Source: Burkholderia arboris (lineage in GTDB: Bacteria; Pseudomonadota; Gammaproteobacteria; Burkholderiales; Burkholderiaceae). Taken from it: 64,000 nucleotides of DNA. Position numbers and translations under genes: made by a program. Shown here piece by piece: positions 9,246-18,039 of the stretch. The notes beneath the pieces were generated by a model, which worked only from the letters and a program-made list of their open reading frames with translations, searched no databases and was not told the DNA's origin. Within the stretch, counting starts at the first letter, position 1. Every line of letters starts with the position of its first letter. The stretch is from positions 1-64,000 of the forward strand of contig NZ_CABVPX010000003.1 in NCBI RefSeq assembly GCF_902499125.1, in the 5' to 3' direction.

Positions 9246-9623
9246 TCCCGTATTCTTCCTTGTTCGCAATCTGGTTATTGAAGGTCCGCCCGGTACGACG
9301 ATCTGAATCGATCGACGTCGGGTGAGGCATTGTGCCGGACCGCGGACCAATTCATTTCAATGAGCTTGCGGCGAAGAATAGCACCGGTCCCGCTTCCTTG
9401 CCGTGGACATTCTGGTAACAAGTTGTTTACGAATAAAGGCGGTCGAACGGGCATCCCGAAATCGGCTGAAACCCGCGCCGGCATTGGCTCCGGCAAGGGT
9501 CCGGCCGCGCACGGCGACCGGCCGGCCATGCGCGGCGCCGCACGTTTGAGACACACGTGGCAACACATCGGGCACGCGTCGTGAGCGGGCGGCCGGGCGA
9601 CGGTCGGGGGAAGATTGACGGGG
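9246..9623. other. Intergenic region, nothing recognised
   Basis: These 378 bases lie between the glycine-zipper gene and the methyltransferase-like gene, both on the minus strand. They contain a moderately AT-rich stretch (about 9340-9440) that probably holds the glycine-zipper promoter. I see no gene, repeat or hairpin worth naming. Confidence 0.45.
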
Positions 9624-10283
9624 TCAGTACAGGCCGGGCAGCAACCGCCACGTCCGCGCGCAATACGCGTCGTATTCGGCGCCGAATTGCGAACGCAGCA
9701 GCGCCTCCTCCGAGCGGATGCGCGCGACGAGCGGCACCAGCATCAGCACGACCAGCAGCACGCCAACGCCCGAGCGGAACGCCAGCGCCCAGCCGACCGA
9801 ATTGACGAGCAGGCCAAGGTAGCTCGGATTGCGGATGCGGCGGTAGATGCCGTCGGTCACGAGCGTATGGCCCGGCTGGATCGCGACGAGCCCGCTGAAG
9901 CGCTTGCCGAGCACGAACACCGGCCAGATCCGCAGCGCGCCGCCCGCGATGTACAGCACGACGCCGATCCAGCGCACCGTGTCGCCGCCGAAGGTCCAGA
10001 CATCGAGCCGGTCGGTCAGCGCAGGCAGGTACGCGAGCAGGAACCCGCTCACCGCGAATGCGGCGAGCACCCAGCGGTTGTCGCGATTCTCGCGCTCGCC
10101 GCTGCTCAGGTTGCCTTCGGTGAACAGCGCGGCGACGGCCATCACGAGCGTCGCGATCACGACGACGGTCAGCTGGGGATGCGAGAAAAACACCGCGAAC
10201 CCACCGCTGCCGAGTACGGCGAGCCCGAGATAGACGAGCGTGGAGACGCCCGACAGGACTGCGACCTTGCGGGTGACTGTCAT
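9624..10283 (-). CDS. Isoprenylcysteine carboxyl methyltransferase-family membrane protein
   Basis: This 219-residue membrane protein has about five hydrophobic segments. Its C-terminal part carries the family pattern HTLVTDGIYRRIRNPSYLG followed by a charged segment with RSEEALL and a final YDAYCARTWRLLPGLY. Bacterial relatives are SAM-dependent or phospholipid methyltransferase-like proteins, mostly of unknown substrate. The start at MTVTRKV was chosen because the upstream extension has no hydrophobic or family-like content. Neighbours give no functional hint. Confidence 0.8.
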   Translation of the reverse strand: MTVTRKVAVLSGVSTLVYLGLAVLGSGGFAVFFSHPQLTVVVIATLVMAVAALFTEGNLSSGERENRDNRWVLAAFAVSGFLLAYLPALTDRLDVWTFGGDTVRWIGVVLYIAGGALRIWPVFVLGKRFSGLVAIQPGHTLVTDGIYRRIRNPSYLGLLVNSVGWALAFRSGVGVLLVVLMLVPLVARIRSEEALLRSQFGAEYDAYCARTWRLLPGLY

Positions 10284-10439
10284 GACGGCCTCGTGGGGAT
10301 GCGCTTTCCTGTGAAGTATAGGAAGCGCGCACACGAAACGCCGTGCGCCGCCGTCATGCGGTGCGCGAATCCGCGCGAATCGTCCGGCGAAAGGCGGCGA
10401 ACCAGGCCGGGGCGGCCGGGGCTCGCGCGCGGTGCCGGA

Positions 10440-10604
10440 TCAGCGGATGCGGATGTTGCCGCCGATCCCGACGCTGACGGGCGGCGCGTAGTACGCGGGC
10501 GCATAGCCGTAGTAGGCCGGCGCGGGCGCGTAGCCGTACGGCGGCGCGACGTAGCAGCCGGACAGGCCGCCGATCAGGGCAAGCGTGATGAGAAGTCTGG
10601 ACAT
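10440..10604 (-). CDS. Small Tyr/Pro-rich lipoprotein
   Basis: This 54-residue protein has a lipoprotein signal (MSRLLITLALIGGLSGC, lipobox LSGC at residues 14-17). The short mature part is rich in Pro, Tyr, Ala and Gly (PPYGYAPAPAYYGYAPAYYAPP). It is probably anchored in the outer membrane. The short, regular YAPA repeats resemble other small Burkholderia surface lipoproteins of unknown role. The start is set by the signal peptide. Confidence 0.65.
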   Translation of the reverse strand: MSRLLITLALIGGLSGCYVAPPYGYAPAPAYYGYAPAYYAPPVSVGIGGNIRIR

Positions 10605-10857
10605 GGCTCGGTTCCCGGCGCGAAAGACAAATGGCACCTCGCGAAGGCCGCGCCGCCGCACCAGGCGGTGGCCGGCACGAAGAGGCGATCCGCCCTTCCT
10701 GTCGCTCGATGATGCAATGCGCGGAGTCTAGCGCCGGGCCTGGCCGGCCGAGTTTCGCCAGCCGTTACACGTGTTACCTCGCATGACCGCTGAAACAACC
10801 GGTGGCGGCGCGGCGGCCGGCCGGCGGGCCGTTGCCGCGCCGCCCGCAATCGTCCCG

Positions 10858-11277
10858 TTACACGAAACGGGCGCGAATGCGCTGCGCGAGCGTTTCGAGC
10901 GTCGCCGCGTCGGCGATCTCACGCGCATGCATCCGCAACTCGGCGCCTTCCCAGCGCGGGATCACGTGGAAGTGCACGCGCGGAACCGTCTGGCCGGCCG
11001 CTGCGCCGTTGAACTGGCCGATGAACACGCCGTCCGGCTCGAGCGCCGCGCGCACCGCCGCCGCGACGCGCTGCGTCATGCGGATGCCGGCCGCGGCCGC
11101 GTCGCCGGACAGCTCGAAGATCTGCGCGGCCGGCTCCTTCGGGATCACGAGCACGTGACCGTCGGCCTGCGGCATGAGATCCATGATCGCGAGCGTCGCG
11201 TCGTCTTCGGCGACCTTCACGCACGGCAGTTCGCCGCGCAGGATTTTCGCGAACGGGTTGTTGTTGTCGTAGGACAT
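10858..11277 (-). CDS. HIT-family protein
   Basis: This 139-residue histidine-triad nucleotide-binding/hydrolase protein has the usual N-terminal part with NPFAKILRGELP and the conserved GHVLVIPKE. The active-site strand reads VPRVHFHVIPRW. The nucleophile-position His (H102) and H104 are present. The first His of the usual HxHxH triad is Arg here, a deviation also noted in the findings. Family members cleave nucleotide phosphoramidates or dinucleotides. The neighbours are unrelated. Confidence 0.85.
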   Translation of the reverse strand: MSYDNNNPFAKILRGELPCVKVAEDDATLAIMDLMPQADGHVLVIPKEPAAQIFELSGDAAAAGIRMTQRVAAAVRAALEPDGVFIGQFNGAAAGQTVPRVHFHVIPRWEGAELRMHAREIADAATLETLAQRIRARFV

Positions 11278-11566
11278 GGCGTTTTCCGATATCGGTTGAA
11301 CAGTGGGACCGCGAGAGCAATGCCGGACGATTATCGACCGATGGCGGGCCGGATTTCAACTTGTCAGGCCTTGGCGCCAGCGCGGCGAACAATGAACGGC
11401 GGCTCGCCTTCGACGTGTGTTGCCGGATGGAATATCCGGCCGTCGCCATCCGTTTATTTCGAGTGCGGGTTCGCGCGGCAAGCCGGCGAACCCGCACCGG
11501 ACACCCGTCGGCTGCGCAGGCCGGCAGCCGGGATGACTGATCGCGATCATCAACCGGAGTCATGCC

Positions 11567-12736
11567 ATGGACCCTCTTCCCTCCTGTCGTTCGCCCGCCC
11601 CGACCGTCTTCACCGCTCATCCGCCGCGCTTCGCGCACGCCTGTCGCACGATGGCGCGCACGCTATGCCGGGCAGCTTGCGGCGCCGGGCTCATCGCGTT
11701 GTCGTCGGCTTTCGCGTGGGCCGGCGACGACGTCATCCTGCCGATTTCATCGGTCACCGCATCGACCGTGCCCGCCAACGGCGACGTCAATCCGTACGGC
11801 ATCGCGTTCGTGCCGCGTGGCGTGCCGTCGTGGAGCACGCTGAAACCGGGCGACGTCGTCGTGTCCAACTTCAACGCGGCGTCGAACGCGCAAGGCACCG
11901 GCACGACAATCGTGAAACTGTCGCCCGGCCAACCGCCGGCGACGTTCTTCCAGGGCCGCAATCTCGGCCTGACGACCGCGCTCGCGGTGCTGCGCAGCGG
12001 TTTCGTGCTGGTCGGCAACGTCCCGGCGCCAGACGGCAAGACCGTGGTCGCGCCGGGCTCGCTGCTCGTCATCAATCCGCAAGGCGGCCTCGTCACGCAA
12101 CTCGTCAGCGCCGCGCTGCTCGACGGGCCGTGGGACATGACCGTGATCGATCGCGGCCAGCGCGTCACGGCGTTCGTGTCGAACGTGCTGAACGGAACGG
12201 TCGCGCGGATCGACCTGTCGATCGGCAACGACGGCGTCGCGATGCTGCCGAGCTCGCGCATCATCGCGTCGGGCTATGTGAACCGGACCGATCCCAGTGC
12301 GCTCGTCGTCGGCCCGACCGGTCTCGCGTACGACCCGAACATCGACGTGCTGTATGTCGCGTCCACCGGCGACAACGCGGTGTTCGCGATCCAGAACGCC
12401 GCGTCGACGAACCGTAACGGCGGCGTCGGACGGATGATCTACTTCGACGCGGCGCACCTGCACGGGCCGCTCGCGCTGGCGCTCGCGCCGAACGGCCATC
12501 TCGTGACCGCCAACGGCGACGCGGTCAATCCCGACCCGCTGCATCCGAGCGAGATCGTCGAATTCACGGTCAACGGCCGCTTCATCGCGCAAATGCAGGT
12601 CGATACCGCGCCGGGGTCGGCATTCGGCCTGGCGTTCGGGCAAGGCAGCAAAGGCCAGCCGCAGTTCGCGGCCGTCGACGACAACACGAACACCGCGACG
12701 GTCTGGACGCTGCGTCCGGACAGCAACATGCAGTGA
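11567..12736 (+). CDS. Exported beta-propeller (NHL/SMP-like) protein
   Basis: This 389-residue protein has a hydrophobic signal (AACGAGLIALSSAFAWA) and a mature domain made of repeated beta-rich units such as NPYGIAFVPRG, GPTGLAYDPNIDVLYVAS and LALALAPNGHLVTANGD. These are typical of six-bladed propellers. The start at 11567 has CGGAG upstream but places about 30 residues before the signal. An ATG at 11651 gives a more compact signal peptide but has no ribosome binding site. The ligand is unknown. A perfect palindromic hairpin follows the stop. Confidence 0.7.
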   Translation: MDPLPSCRSPAPTVFTAHPPRFAHACRTMARTLCRAACGAGLIALSSAFAWAGDDVILPISSVTASTVPANGDVNPYGIAFVPRGVPSWSTLKPGDVVVSNFNAASNAQGTGTTIVKLSPGQPPATFFQGRNLGLTTALAVLRSGFVLVGNVPAPDGKTVVAPGSLLVINPQGGLVTQLVSAALLDGPWDMTVIDRGQRVTAFVSNVLNGTVARIDLSIGNDGVAMLPSSRIIASGYVNRTDPSALVVGPTGLAYDPNIDVLYVASTGDNAVFAIQNAASTNRNGGVGRMIYFDAAHLHGPLALALAPNGHLVTANGDAVNPDPLHPSEIVEFTVNGRFIAQMQVDTAPGSAFGLAFGQGSKGQPQFAAVDDNTNTATVWTLRPDSNMQ

Positions 12737-12746
12737 CGCGTGACCT

Positions 12747-12770
12747 GAACGGGCCGCGCGCGGCCCGTTC
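12747..12770. terminator. Palindromic hairpin after the propeller gene
   Basis: Two 10-base arms GAACGGGCCG/CGGCCCGTTC flank CGCG ten bases after the stop codon. There is no T-run, so it may be a weak or factor-assisted terminator. Confidence 0.45.
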
Positions 12771-12929
12771 GCCCCCGCTACGACCGACACAACCGATTCG
12801 CACACGCCGGGCAACATACGCCCGACCGACGCCGTCCGGCGTCGCCCGCCCCGCCATTGCCACCGCTCGCCCGAACCTGCGACACTGCCGGTTCCTGGCC
12901 TGCCTGCAGACAACCGAGGACGCTCGCGC

Positions 12930-14342
12930 ATGACGATTCCCTTCAAGAAGCTGATGCTGCGCGGTGTCGCGCTCGCGCTCGCCGCCGCGGTCGGCTATGC
13001 CGGCTACATGTTGTCCCGGCTCGCGCCGATCGCGACCGGCTACGCGGCGAAGGCGCTGTGCTCCGGCGTGTTCGTGTCGGGCCGCCCGGCCGCGTCCGTG
13101 ATCGACGTCGACATCATGGCCGGCGTCCATCCGCTGCTGAAACTGGTGCGCCCGTCGATCGATCCCGATCACCACCGCGCGACGGCGACCTTCGCCGGTT
13201 TCGCCGAGCGCGAAGCCGACTTCCGGCCCGGGCTCGGCTGCACGCTCGTGCCCGGGGCGTCGCCCGGCGCGACGTCGACCGCCCTGCCCGCCGCGCTGCC
13301 GCCGCTTCCCGATCCGCCGCCCGGCCAGCCTGCATCAGTCACCCCGCCTGCCGGCATCGACGCGCACAAGCTGCAGACCGCGCTCGACCGCGCATTCGAC
13401 GAACCCGATCCGGCACGGCCGCGGCGCACGCGTGCGATCGTCGTGATGTGGCGCGGCCAGGTGATCGCCGAACGCTACGCGCCCGGCTTCACGGCCGACA
13501 CGCCTTTGCCCGGCTGGTCGATGACGAAGACCGTGACGGCCGCGCTGGTCGGCACGCTCGTCGCTCAGCACAAGCTGTCGCCCGACGCGGCGGCGCTGCT
13601 GCCCGAATGGCGCGGCGCCGGCGATCCGCGTGCGGCCATCACGCTCGACGCGCTGCTGCGGATGACGAGCGGCCTGCAGTTCAACGAGGACTACGACGAC
13701 CCGCTGTCCGACGTCGCCGTGATGCTGTTCACGCAGCCCGACATGGCACGGTTCGCGTCGGCGAAACCGCTCATCGCGACGCCCGGCACGCAGTGGTACT
13801 ACTCGAGCGGCACGAGCGCGATCGTCGCGCGCGTGATGCGCGAAGCGCTCGGCGGCAGCGAGAACGACTACCTCGCGTATCCGCGCCGCGCGCTGTTCGC
13901 GCCGCTCGGGATGCGCAGCGCGGTGTTCGAGCCCGATGCGTCCGGCACGCTCGTCGCGCCGTCGTACCTGTATGCGAACGCGCGCGACTGGGCGCGCTTC
14001 GGCCAGCTTCTGCTGCAGGACGGGATGTGGAACGGGCAGCGGCTGCTGCCCGAAGGCTGGGTGCGCTACCTGACGCGCGCGACGCCGCAGTCGGCGCGGC
14101 AGGAGTTCGGCGCGCAGCTATGGGTCAAGGTGCCGGAGCCGTTCAACGATCGCGATCCGCAGGCGCCCGCGATGCCGGCCGACGCGTTTCATGCGGTCGG
14201 CCATGAAGGTCAGTTCGTGAGCGTGGTGCCGAGCCGTCAGCTGGTGGTCGTGCGGCTCGGGCTGTCGCGGCCGGAATCCGCGTGGAATCACGAGGCGTTT
14301 CTCGCGCGCGTGCTCGATGCGGTGCCGGCGCCGGGTGCATGA
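12930..14342 (+). CDS. Serine hydrolase of the beta-lactamase (class C / 6-aminohexanoate hydrolase) family
   Basis: This 470-residue protein has an N-terminal membrane anchor (residues about 9-28). A Pro-rich linker (about 110-140) leads to a serine hydrolase domain with the catalytic SxxK at S197-K200 (GWSMTK) and a downstream WYYSSGTS consistent with the second motif. Relatives include carboxylesterases, nylon-oligomer hydrolases and PBP-like proteins, so beta-lactamase activity should not be assumed. It is transcribed as a single gene, convergent with the GST. Confidence 0.8.
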   Translation: MTIPFKKLMLRGVALALAAAVGYAGYMLSRLAPIATGYAAKALCSGVFVSGRPAASVIDVDIMAGVHPLLKLVRPSIDPDHHRATATFAGFAEREADFRPGLGCTLVPGASPGATSTALPAALPPLPDPPPGQPASVTPPAGIDAHKLQTALDRAFDEPDPARPRRTRAIVVMWRGQVIAERYAPGFTADTPLPGWSMTKTVTAALVGTLVAQHKLSPDAAALLPEWRGAGDPRAAITLDALLRMTSGLQFNEDYDDPLSDVAVMLFTQPDMARFASAKPLIATPGTQWYYSSGTSAIVARVMREALGGSENDYLAYPRRALFAPLGMRSAVFEPDASGTLVAPSYLYANARDWARFGQLLLQDGMWNGQRLLPEGWVRYLTRATPQSARQEFGAQLWVKVPEPFNDRDPQAPAMPADAFHAVGHEGQFVSVVPSRQLVVVRLGLSRPESAWNHEAFLARVLDAVPAPGA

Positions 14343-14409
14343 GCCGATGAATCAGGCGTAAGGCGGCAGCGATTGCAACACTGCCGCTTCACGCGCTACC
14401 TGCCTTGCA

Positions 14410-15033
14410 TTACGGATTCGCGCTGCCCGCGTATTGCTTGAAACCTTCGCGCGTCGCCAGACGTTCGATGTAGCGCGACACGGCCGGCAGATCCGGATGC
14501 TCGAACGGCGTGCCGAACCAGCGGTTGACCGACAGGCCGATCGGAATGTCCGCGAGCGTGAAGGTGTTGCCGGCCACGTACGCGCCCGTCTTTTCGAGCT
14601 GCGCATTCAGCACGTGCATGTGCTTCGTCCAGCCCGCGATCGACTGCGCGATGCCGTCCGGATGCTGGTGATCGGGCGATTTGCGCACGAGGCCGAGAAA
14701 CGCGCCGACCCACGAGCGGTTCAGGTCCGCACCCTGCCAGTCGATCCACTGGTCGACCCGCGCGCGCGCCTGCGGCTCGGCCGGATACAGCGCGTCGCCG
14801 CCGTAGCGGTTCGCGAGGTAACGGATGATCGTGTTCGATTCCCAGAGCACGAAGTCGTCGTCCTTGATGACGGGCACGAGCGCGTTCGGATTCAGCGCGA
14901 GATAGGCCGGAACGTTGGTCGTGCGGAAGCCCGCGCCCCAGTCTTCCTGTTCGAACGGCAGGTTCAGTTCGGTGCACAGCCACAGCACCTTGCGGACGTT
15001 GATGGACGGGATCTTGCCGAGGATGTGCAGCAT
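14410..15033 (-). CDS. Glutathione S-transferase family protein
   Basis: This 207-residue protein has a thioredoxin-like N-terminal domain ([17 protein letters not shown], then the glutathione-binding [10 protein letters not shown] and [11 protein letters not shown]) and an all-helical C-terminal domain. The start at MLHILG has AAGGAG at good spacing, so the 16-residue upstream extension was dropped. Substrate unknown. It follows the redox cluster on the same strand after a 72-base gap. Confidence 0.87.
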   Translation of the reverse strand: MLHILGKIPSINVRKVLWLCTELNLPFEQEDWGAGFRTTNVPAYLALNPNALVPVIKDDDFVLWESNTIIRYLANRYGGDALYPAEPQARARVDQWIDWQGADLNRSWVGAFLGLVRKSPDHQHPDGIAQSIAGWTKHMHVLNAQLEKTGAYVAGNTFTLADIPIGLSVNRWFGTPFEHPDLPAVSRYIERLATREGFKQYAGSANP

Positions 15034-15105
15034 GCAGTCTCCTTGTGAGGTCGGATGCGGAGCATTCGGGGCGTACGACACGCCCCGAACGCGTTCACGC
15101 CGAAT

Positions 15106-16605
15106 TTATACACGACCTCGCGGCAAACGGCAGGCCGTGTGTGCGAAATCGGTGTGCGGCCGGTTCGTCAGATCGCGCAGCGCGTGCTCGACCGTTGGAA
15201 AGCGGAACATGAAGCCGTCCTGATGCAGCCGTGCCGGCATCACGCGCTGCCCGTCCAGCAGCAGCTCGGCCATCTCGCCCATCGCGACGCGCAGCGGCGC
15301 CCCCGGCACATGCAGCATCGCGGGGCGGCGCAGCACCTTCGTCACGACCTGCACGAACTCGCGCTGGGTCACCGGCACCGGTGCGACCGCATTGTAGACG
15401 CCGTGCATGCCCGCGTTCGACATCGCACGCGCAACGATCCGCAGCACGTCGTCGCGGTGAATCCAGCTCATCACCTGCGCGCCGTCGCCGAATCGCCCGC
15501 CCATCCCGAAGTAGTGCGGCAGCAGCATCGGTCGCAACGCGCCGCCGGGGCCGAACACGATGCCCAGCCGCAGCACCACCGTGCGCACGCCGTGACGCTC
15601 GAGCGGCTGCGCGGCCTGCTCCCACTGCCGGCACAGATCCGACATGAAGCCCGTGCCGGCGCCGCTGCCTTCGTCGAGCCGTTCGTCGCCCGGCCGCACG
15701 CCGTAATAACCGATCGCGGACGCCTGGATCCACGTGCGCGGCTTGACCTCGGCGCGCTCGACCCAGCGCATCAGCGACCGCGTGACGCCGACGCGGCTCG
15801 CGAGCAGCACCGCCTGCCGGCGCTTGCTCCAGCGTGCGCCCAGCACCGGTGCGCCCGCGAGATTGATGACCGTGTCGAAACGCTCGTGCGGCTGCAGCTG
15901 TTCGGCGGACGTCACGCTGCGCACGCGGCCGTGAAACAGGTAGGCCGCGCGCAGCGGATCGCGCGCCAGCAACGTGACGGTATGCCCCGCATCGAGCAGC
16001 TGGTTCACGAGCGTTTCGCCGATGAAGCCGGTCCCGCCGGTCGCGAGCACGTTGCCGGGCGGCTGCCCCGCGAACGGGTTGGCGGCCGGCGCGCGGTGCG
16101 CGATGCGGCACGCGGCGATCCCGTCGCGGCTGCCCGACACCGTCACGCCGACGGCAAACAGGCTGAGCAGCCAGCCGCGCCAGCCGAGATCGATCGGCTG
16201 CAGCGCGGTGGGTTCGTGCGCCCAAACGGCCAGTTGCATCGCGATCATCCCGAACAGCGCGCCGCCGTTGACGGCCAGCAGCGTGTGCAGCACGCGCTCG
16301 GTCGCCGGCAGCTTGCGGCTTTGGTCCTCGACGACGAAATCCCACAACGTCAGCACCACTTCGACGAGCACGACCGCCGCGAGCGCCGCAACCCACGCGC
16401 CGTGAAACGCGACGTTCGCGATCGATGCGAACACGAGGCCGTACAGTACCGACCGCACCGCGTGAATCGCCAGCTCGAGCCGCGCGCGCGGGCTGTGCGG
16501 CAGGTCCTGCGTGAGTTCATGGTGATAAAGCGTATCGAATGCGCCCATCGCGCCCTGCACGATCAGCAGGTTGAGCGCCCAGTCGAAAGCAGGCAAGGTG
16601 TTCAT
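15106..16605 (-). CDS. TIGR01777-type epimerase with N-terminal membrane domain
   Basis: This 499-residue fusion has residues 1-165 with four hydrophobic helices and His/Asp clusters (DTLYHHELTQDLP near 24-36, LWDFVVED near 87-94). A Rossmann domain follows with GGTGFIG at 190-196, the family signature SAIGYYGVRPGDE, and a DUF1731-like C-terminus. Ordinary TIGR01777 proteins are about 300 residues, so the membrane domain is a large addition. The start has GGAGGAG upstream and overlaps the preceding gene by four bases (ATGA), which implies translational coupling with the DCC protein. It is the last gene of the putative GbsR-controlled cluster. Substrate unknown. Confidence 0.82.
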   Translation of the reverse strand: MNTLPAFDWALNLLIVQGAMGAFDTLYHHELTQDLPHSPRARLELAIHAVRSVLYGLVFASIANVAFHGAWVAALAAVVLVEVVLTLWDFVVEDQSRKLPATERVLHTLLAVNGGALFGMIAMQLAVWAHEPTALQPIDLGWRGWLLSLFAVGVTVSGSRDGIAACRIAHRAPAANPFAGQPPGNVLATGGTGFIGETLVNQLLDAGHTVTLLARDPLRAAYLFHGRVRSVTSAEQLQPHERFDTVINLAGAPVLGARWSKRRQAVLLASRVGVTRSLMRWVERAEVKPRTWIQASAIGYYGVRPGDERLDEGSGAGTGFMSDLCRQWEQAAQPLERHGVRTVVLRLGIVFGPGGALRPMLLPHYFGMGGRFGDGAQVMSWIHRDDVLRIVARAMSNAGMHGVYNAVAPVPVTQREFVQVVTKVLRRPAMLHVPGAPLRVAMGEMAELLLDGQRVMPARLHQDGFMFRFPTVEHALRDLTNRPHTDFAHTACRLPRGRV

Positions 16606-17471
16606 ACCGTATCTCTCCTCCACAGCCAGACAAGCGGCGGCACCATCGCGACGAGCGCGGCAACGTCGATCGCCACGTGGCCCCACACATGCGCCCGCCA
16701 CGACAACAGCATGTCCTGCGGCGCCCAGATCGACAGGCCGGCCAGCAGCCAGCCCCACACTTCCCGTTTCCGCAACCGGTTGCCGAGATGGACGAGCGCG
16801 AGCATCCAGACCGACGCGCACTGCACCGTCGCGCCGATCAGCGACATCCACCAGATCTGCTGGGCACGCGCGGCTTCGGGGGCCGCTCCCGCCCGGAAAT
16901 GCAGTTCGATCCCCCGGTGATACGCGTCGAGCCACGGCGTACCGGCCACCCACGGCACGACTGCGCCGGCCAGCAGGTGCACGATCGCTACCGCCACCAT
17001 CCAGTTCACGACGATGCGGCGCAGGGTGTCGCGCGCAGGGTGGCCTGCTTCCCGGCTTTCGGCGGGCTCGCCGGTACCGCACACTGCGTCGTCGCAGCAC
17101 GCTTCGGCGCGATACCCGAGCCAGCGCGAAACAGCGTGCCGGTTGCGCGCGAAGCGGCGATACAGCGGCGCAAGCGCAGCGCGCAGCGCCGGCACGCGCA
17201 GCAGCCAGACGAGCCAGCGACGCCCGGCCAGCGCATGGGCGGCCAGGATGCTGTCGACGCCGGTCAGCATGCGTCCGTCAGGCAGGCGCGCATGCAGCTC
17301 GCGATTCAGCGCGTGCAGGTCGACGCCCAGCGGCGCCGGGTCGAAGCCCGGCCTGGCGATATCGACGAACGCCAGTTGATGCCGCGCGTCGCGGGCCCCG
17401 AGACGCCGAATTTCCGCGACGCAAAACGGACACCGCCCGTCGAAGTAAAGAACCAATTCACTTGAGTTCAT
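16602..17471 (-). CDS. DCC-family thiol-disulfide oxidoreductase fused to membrane domain
   Basis: This 289-residue protein begins with a DCC (DUF393) domain. DGRCPFC carries the redox pair C14-x-x-C17, followed by the typical GVDSILAAHALAG. A second half has about four hydrophobic helices (about 165-285) containing WWMSLIGATVQC and other segments. A cysteine cluster ACCDDAVCG (about 140-150) sits between them. Standalone DCC proteins are about 130 residues. GAAGGAG precedes the chosen ATG. Its stop overlaps the start of the TIGR01777 gene by four bases. It probably acts in thiol or electron transfer at the membrane, but this is inferred only. Confidence 0.78.
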   Translation of the reverse strand: MNSSELVLYFDGRCPFCVAEIRRLGARDARHQLAFVDIARPGFDPAPLGVDLHALNRELHARLPDGRMLTGVDSILAAHALAGRRWLVWLLRVPALRAALAPLYRRFARNRHAVSRWLGYRAEACCDDAVCGTGEPAESREAGHPARDTLRRIVVNWMVAVAIVHLLAGAVVPWVAGTPWLDAYHRGIELHFRAGAAPEAARAQQIWWMSLIGATVQCASVWMLALVHLGNRLRKREVWGWLLAGLSIWAPQDMLLSWRAHVWGHVAIDVAALVAMVPPLVWLWRRDTV

Positions 17472-17568
17472 GCTTTGCACTCCTTCCTGTTTTAGCAAGC
17501 ATCATGAATCGATCGGTTGACTGCATTCCGGTGCTGGTAACCGCCGCTCGCGCACGGCGGCGACAGAC

Positions 17569-18039
17569 TCACATCGGCTTGACCACCATCAGGAAGTAGA
17601 CGGTCAGCATCGCGAAGAACGCCGGATAACCGAGCAGTTCCCAGCGCTTCGCGTAGCGCCAGTAGCGCTCCGGCAACGCGGCGTCGCCATTCGCGTGCGC
17701 GAGTTTCGCCATCGATGCAAGTTCGAGCTGCAGCCATACGACCGGCAGCCAGCACGCACCGGCGACCGCATACAGCACGATCGACGCGAGCAGCCACGGC
17801 GTATGCCACGGCCAGCCGGCCGTATGCGCGAGCCATAGCCCGGACGCCGGCTGGAAGATCACGGCCGGTGTCGTGAACCACCAGTCCGCACGCACCACGA
17901 GCCGCGACACGGCCGCGATCGCGGGCACCGAGCGCGTGCGGTTCGCGAAGAACAGGTAGAACGCGGTGCCGAACCCCGTGCCGACCAGCAGCACCGAGGA
18001 CAGGATGTGAAGCGCCTTGATGACGAGATAGGTATTCAT
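17569..18039 (-). CDS. DUF2269-family membrane protein
   Basis: This 156-residue inner-membrane protein has four hydrophobic helices. It starts MNTYLVIKALHILSSVLLVG, typical of DUF2269, with His11 in the first helix and conserved Trp/Pro in WWFTTPAVIFQPASGLWL. DUF2269 has no established function. It overlaps the upstream SDR-fusion gene by four bases (ATGA), which suggests translational coupling. A 97-base gap precedes the DCC gene, so transcription probably continues through the cluster but a second promoter cannot be excluded. Confidence 0.82.
   Translation of the reverse strand: MNTYLVIKALHILSSVLLVGTGFGTAFYLFFANRTRSVPAIAAVSRLVVRADWWFTTPAVIFQPASGLWLAHTAGWPWHTPWLLASIVLYAVAGACWLPVVWLQLELASMAKLAHANGDAALPERYWRYAKRWELLGYPAFFAMLTVYFLMVVKPM

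Noticed and set aside
12857-14206. Long plus-strand frame overlapping the serine hydrolase in another register
   Set aside because: Arg/Ala-rich shadow; the true frame has signal anchor and SxxK.
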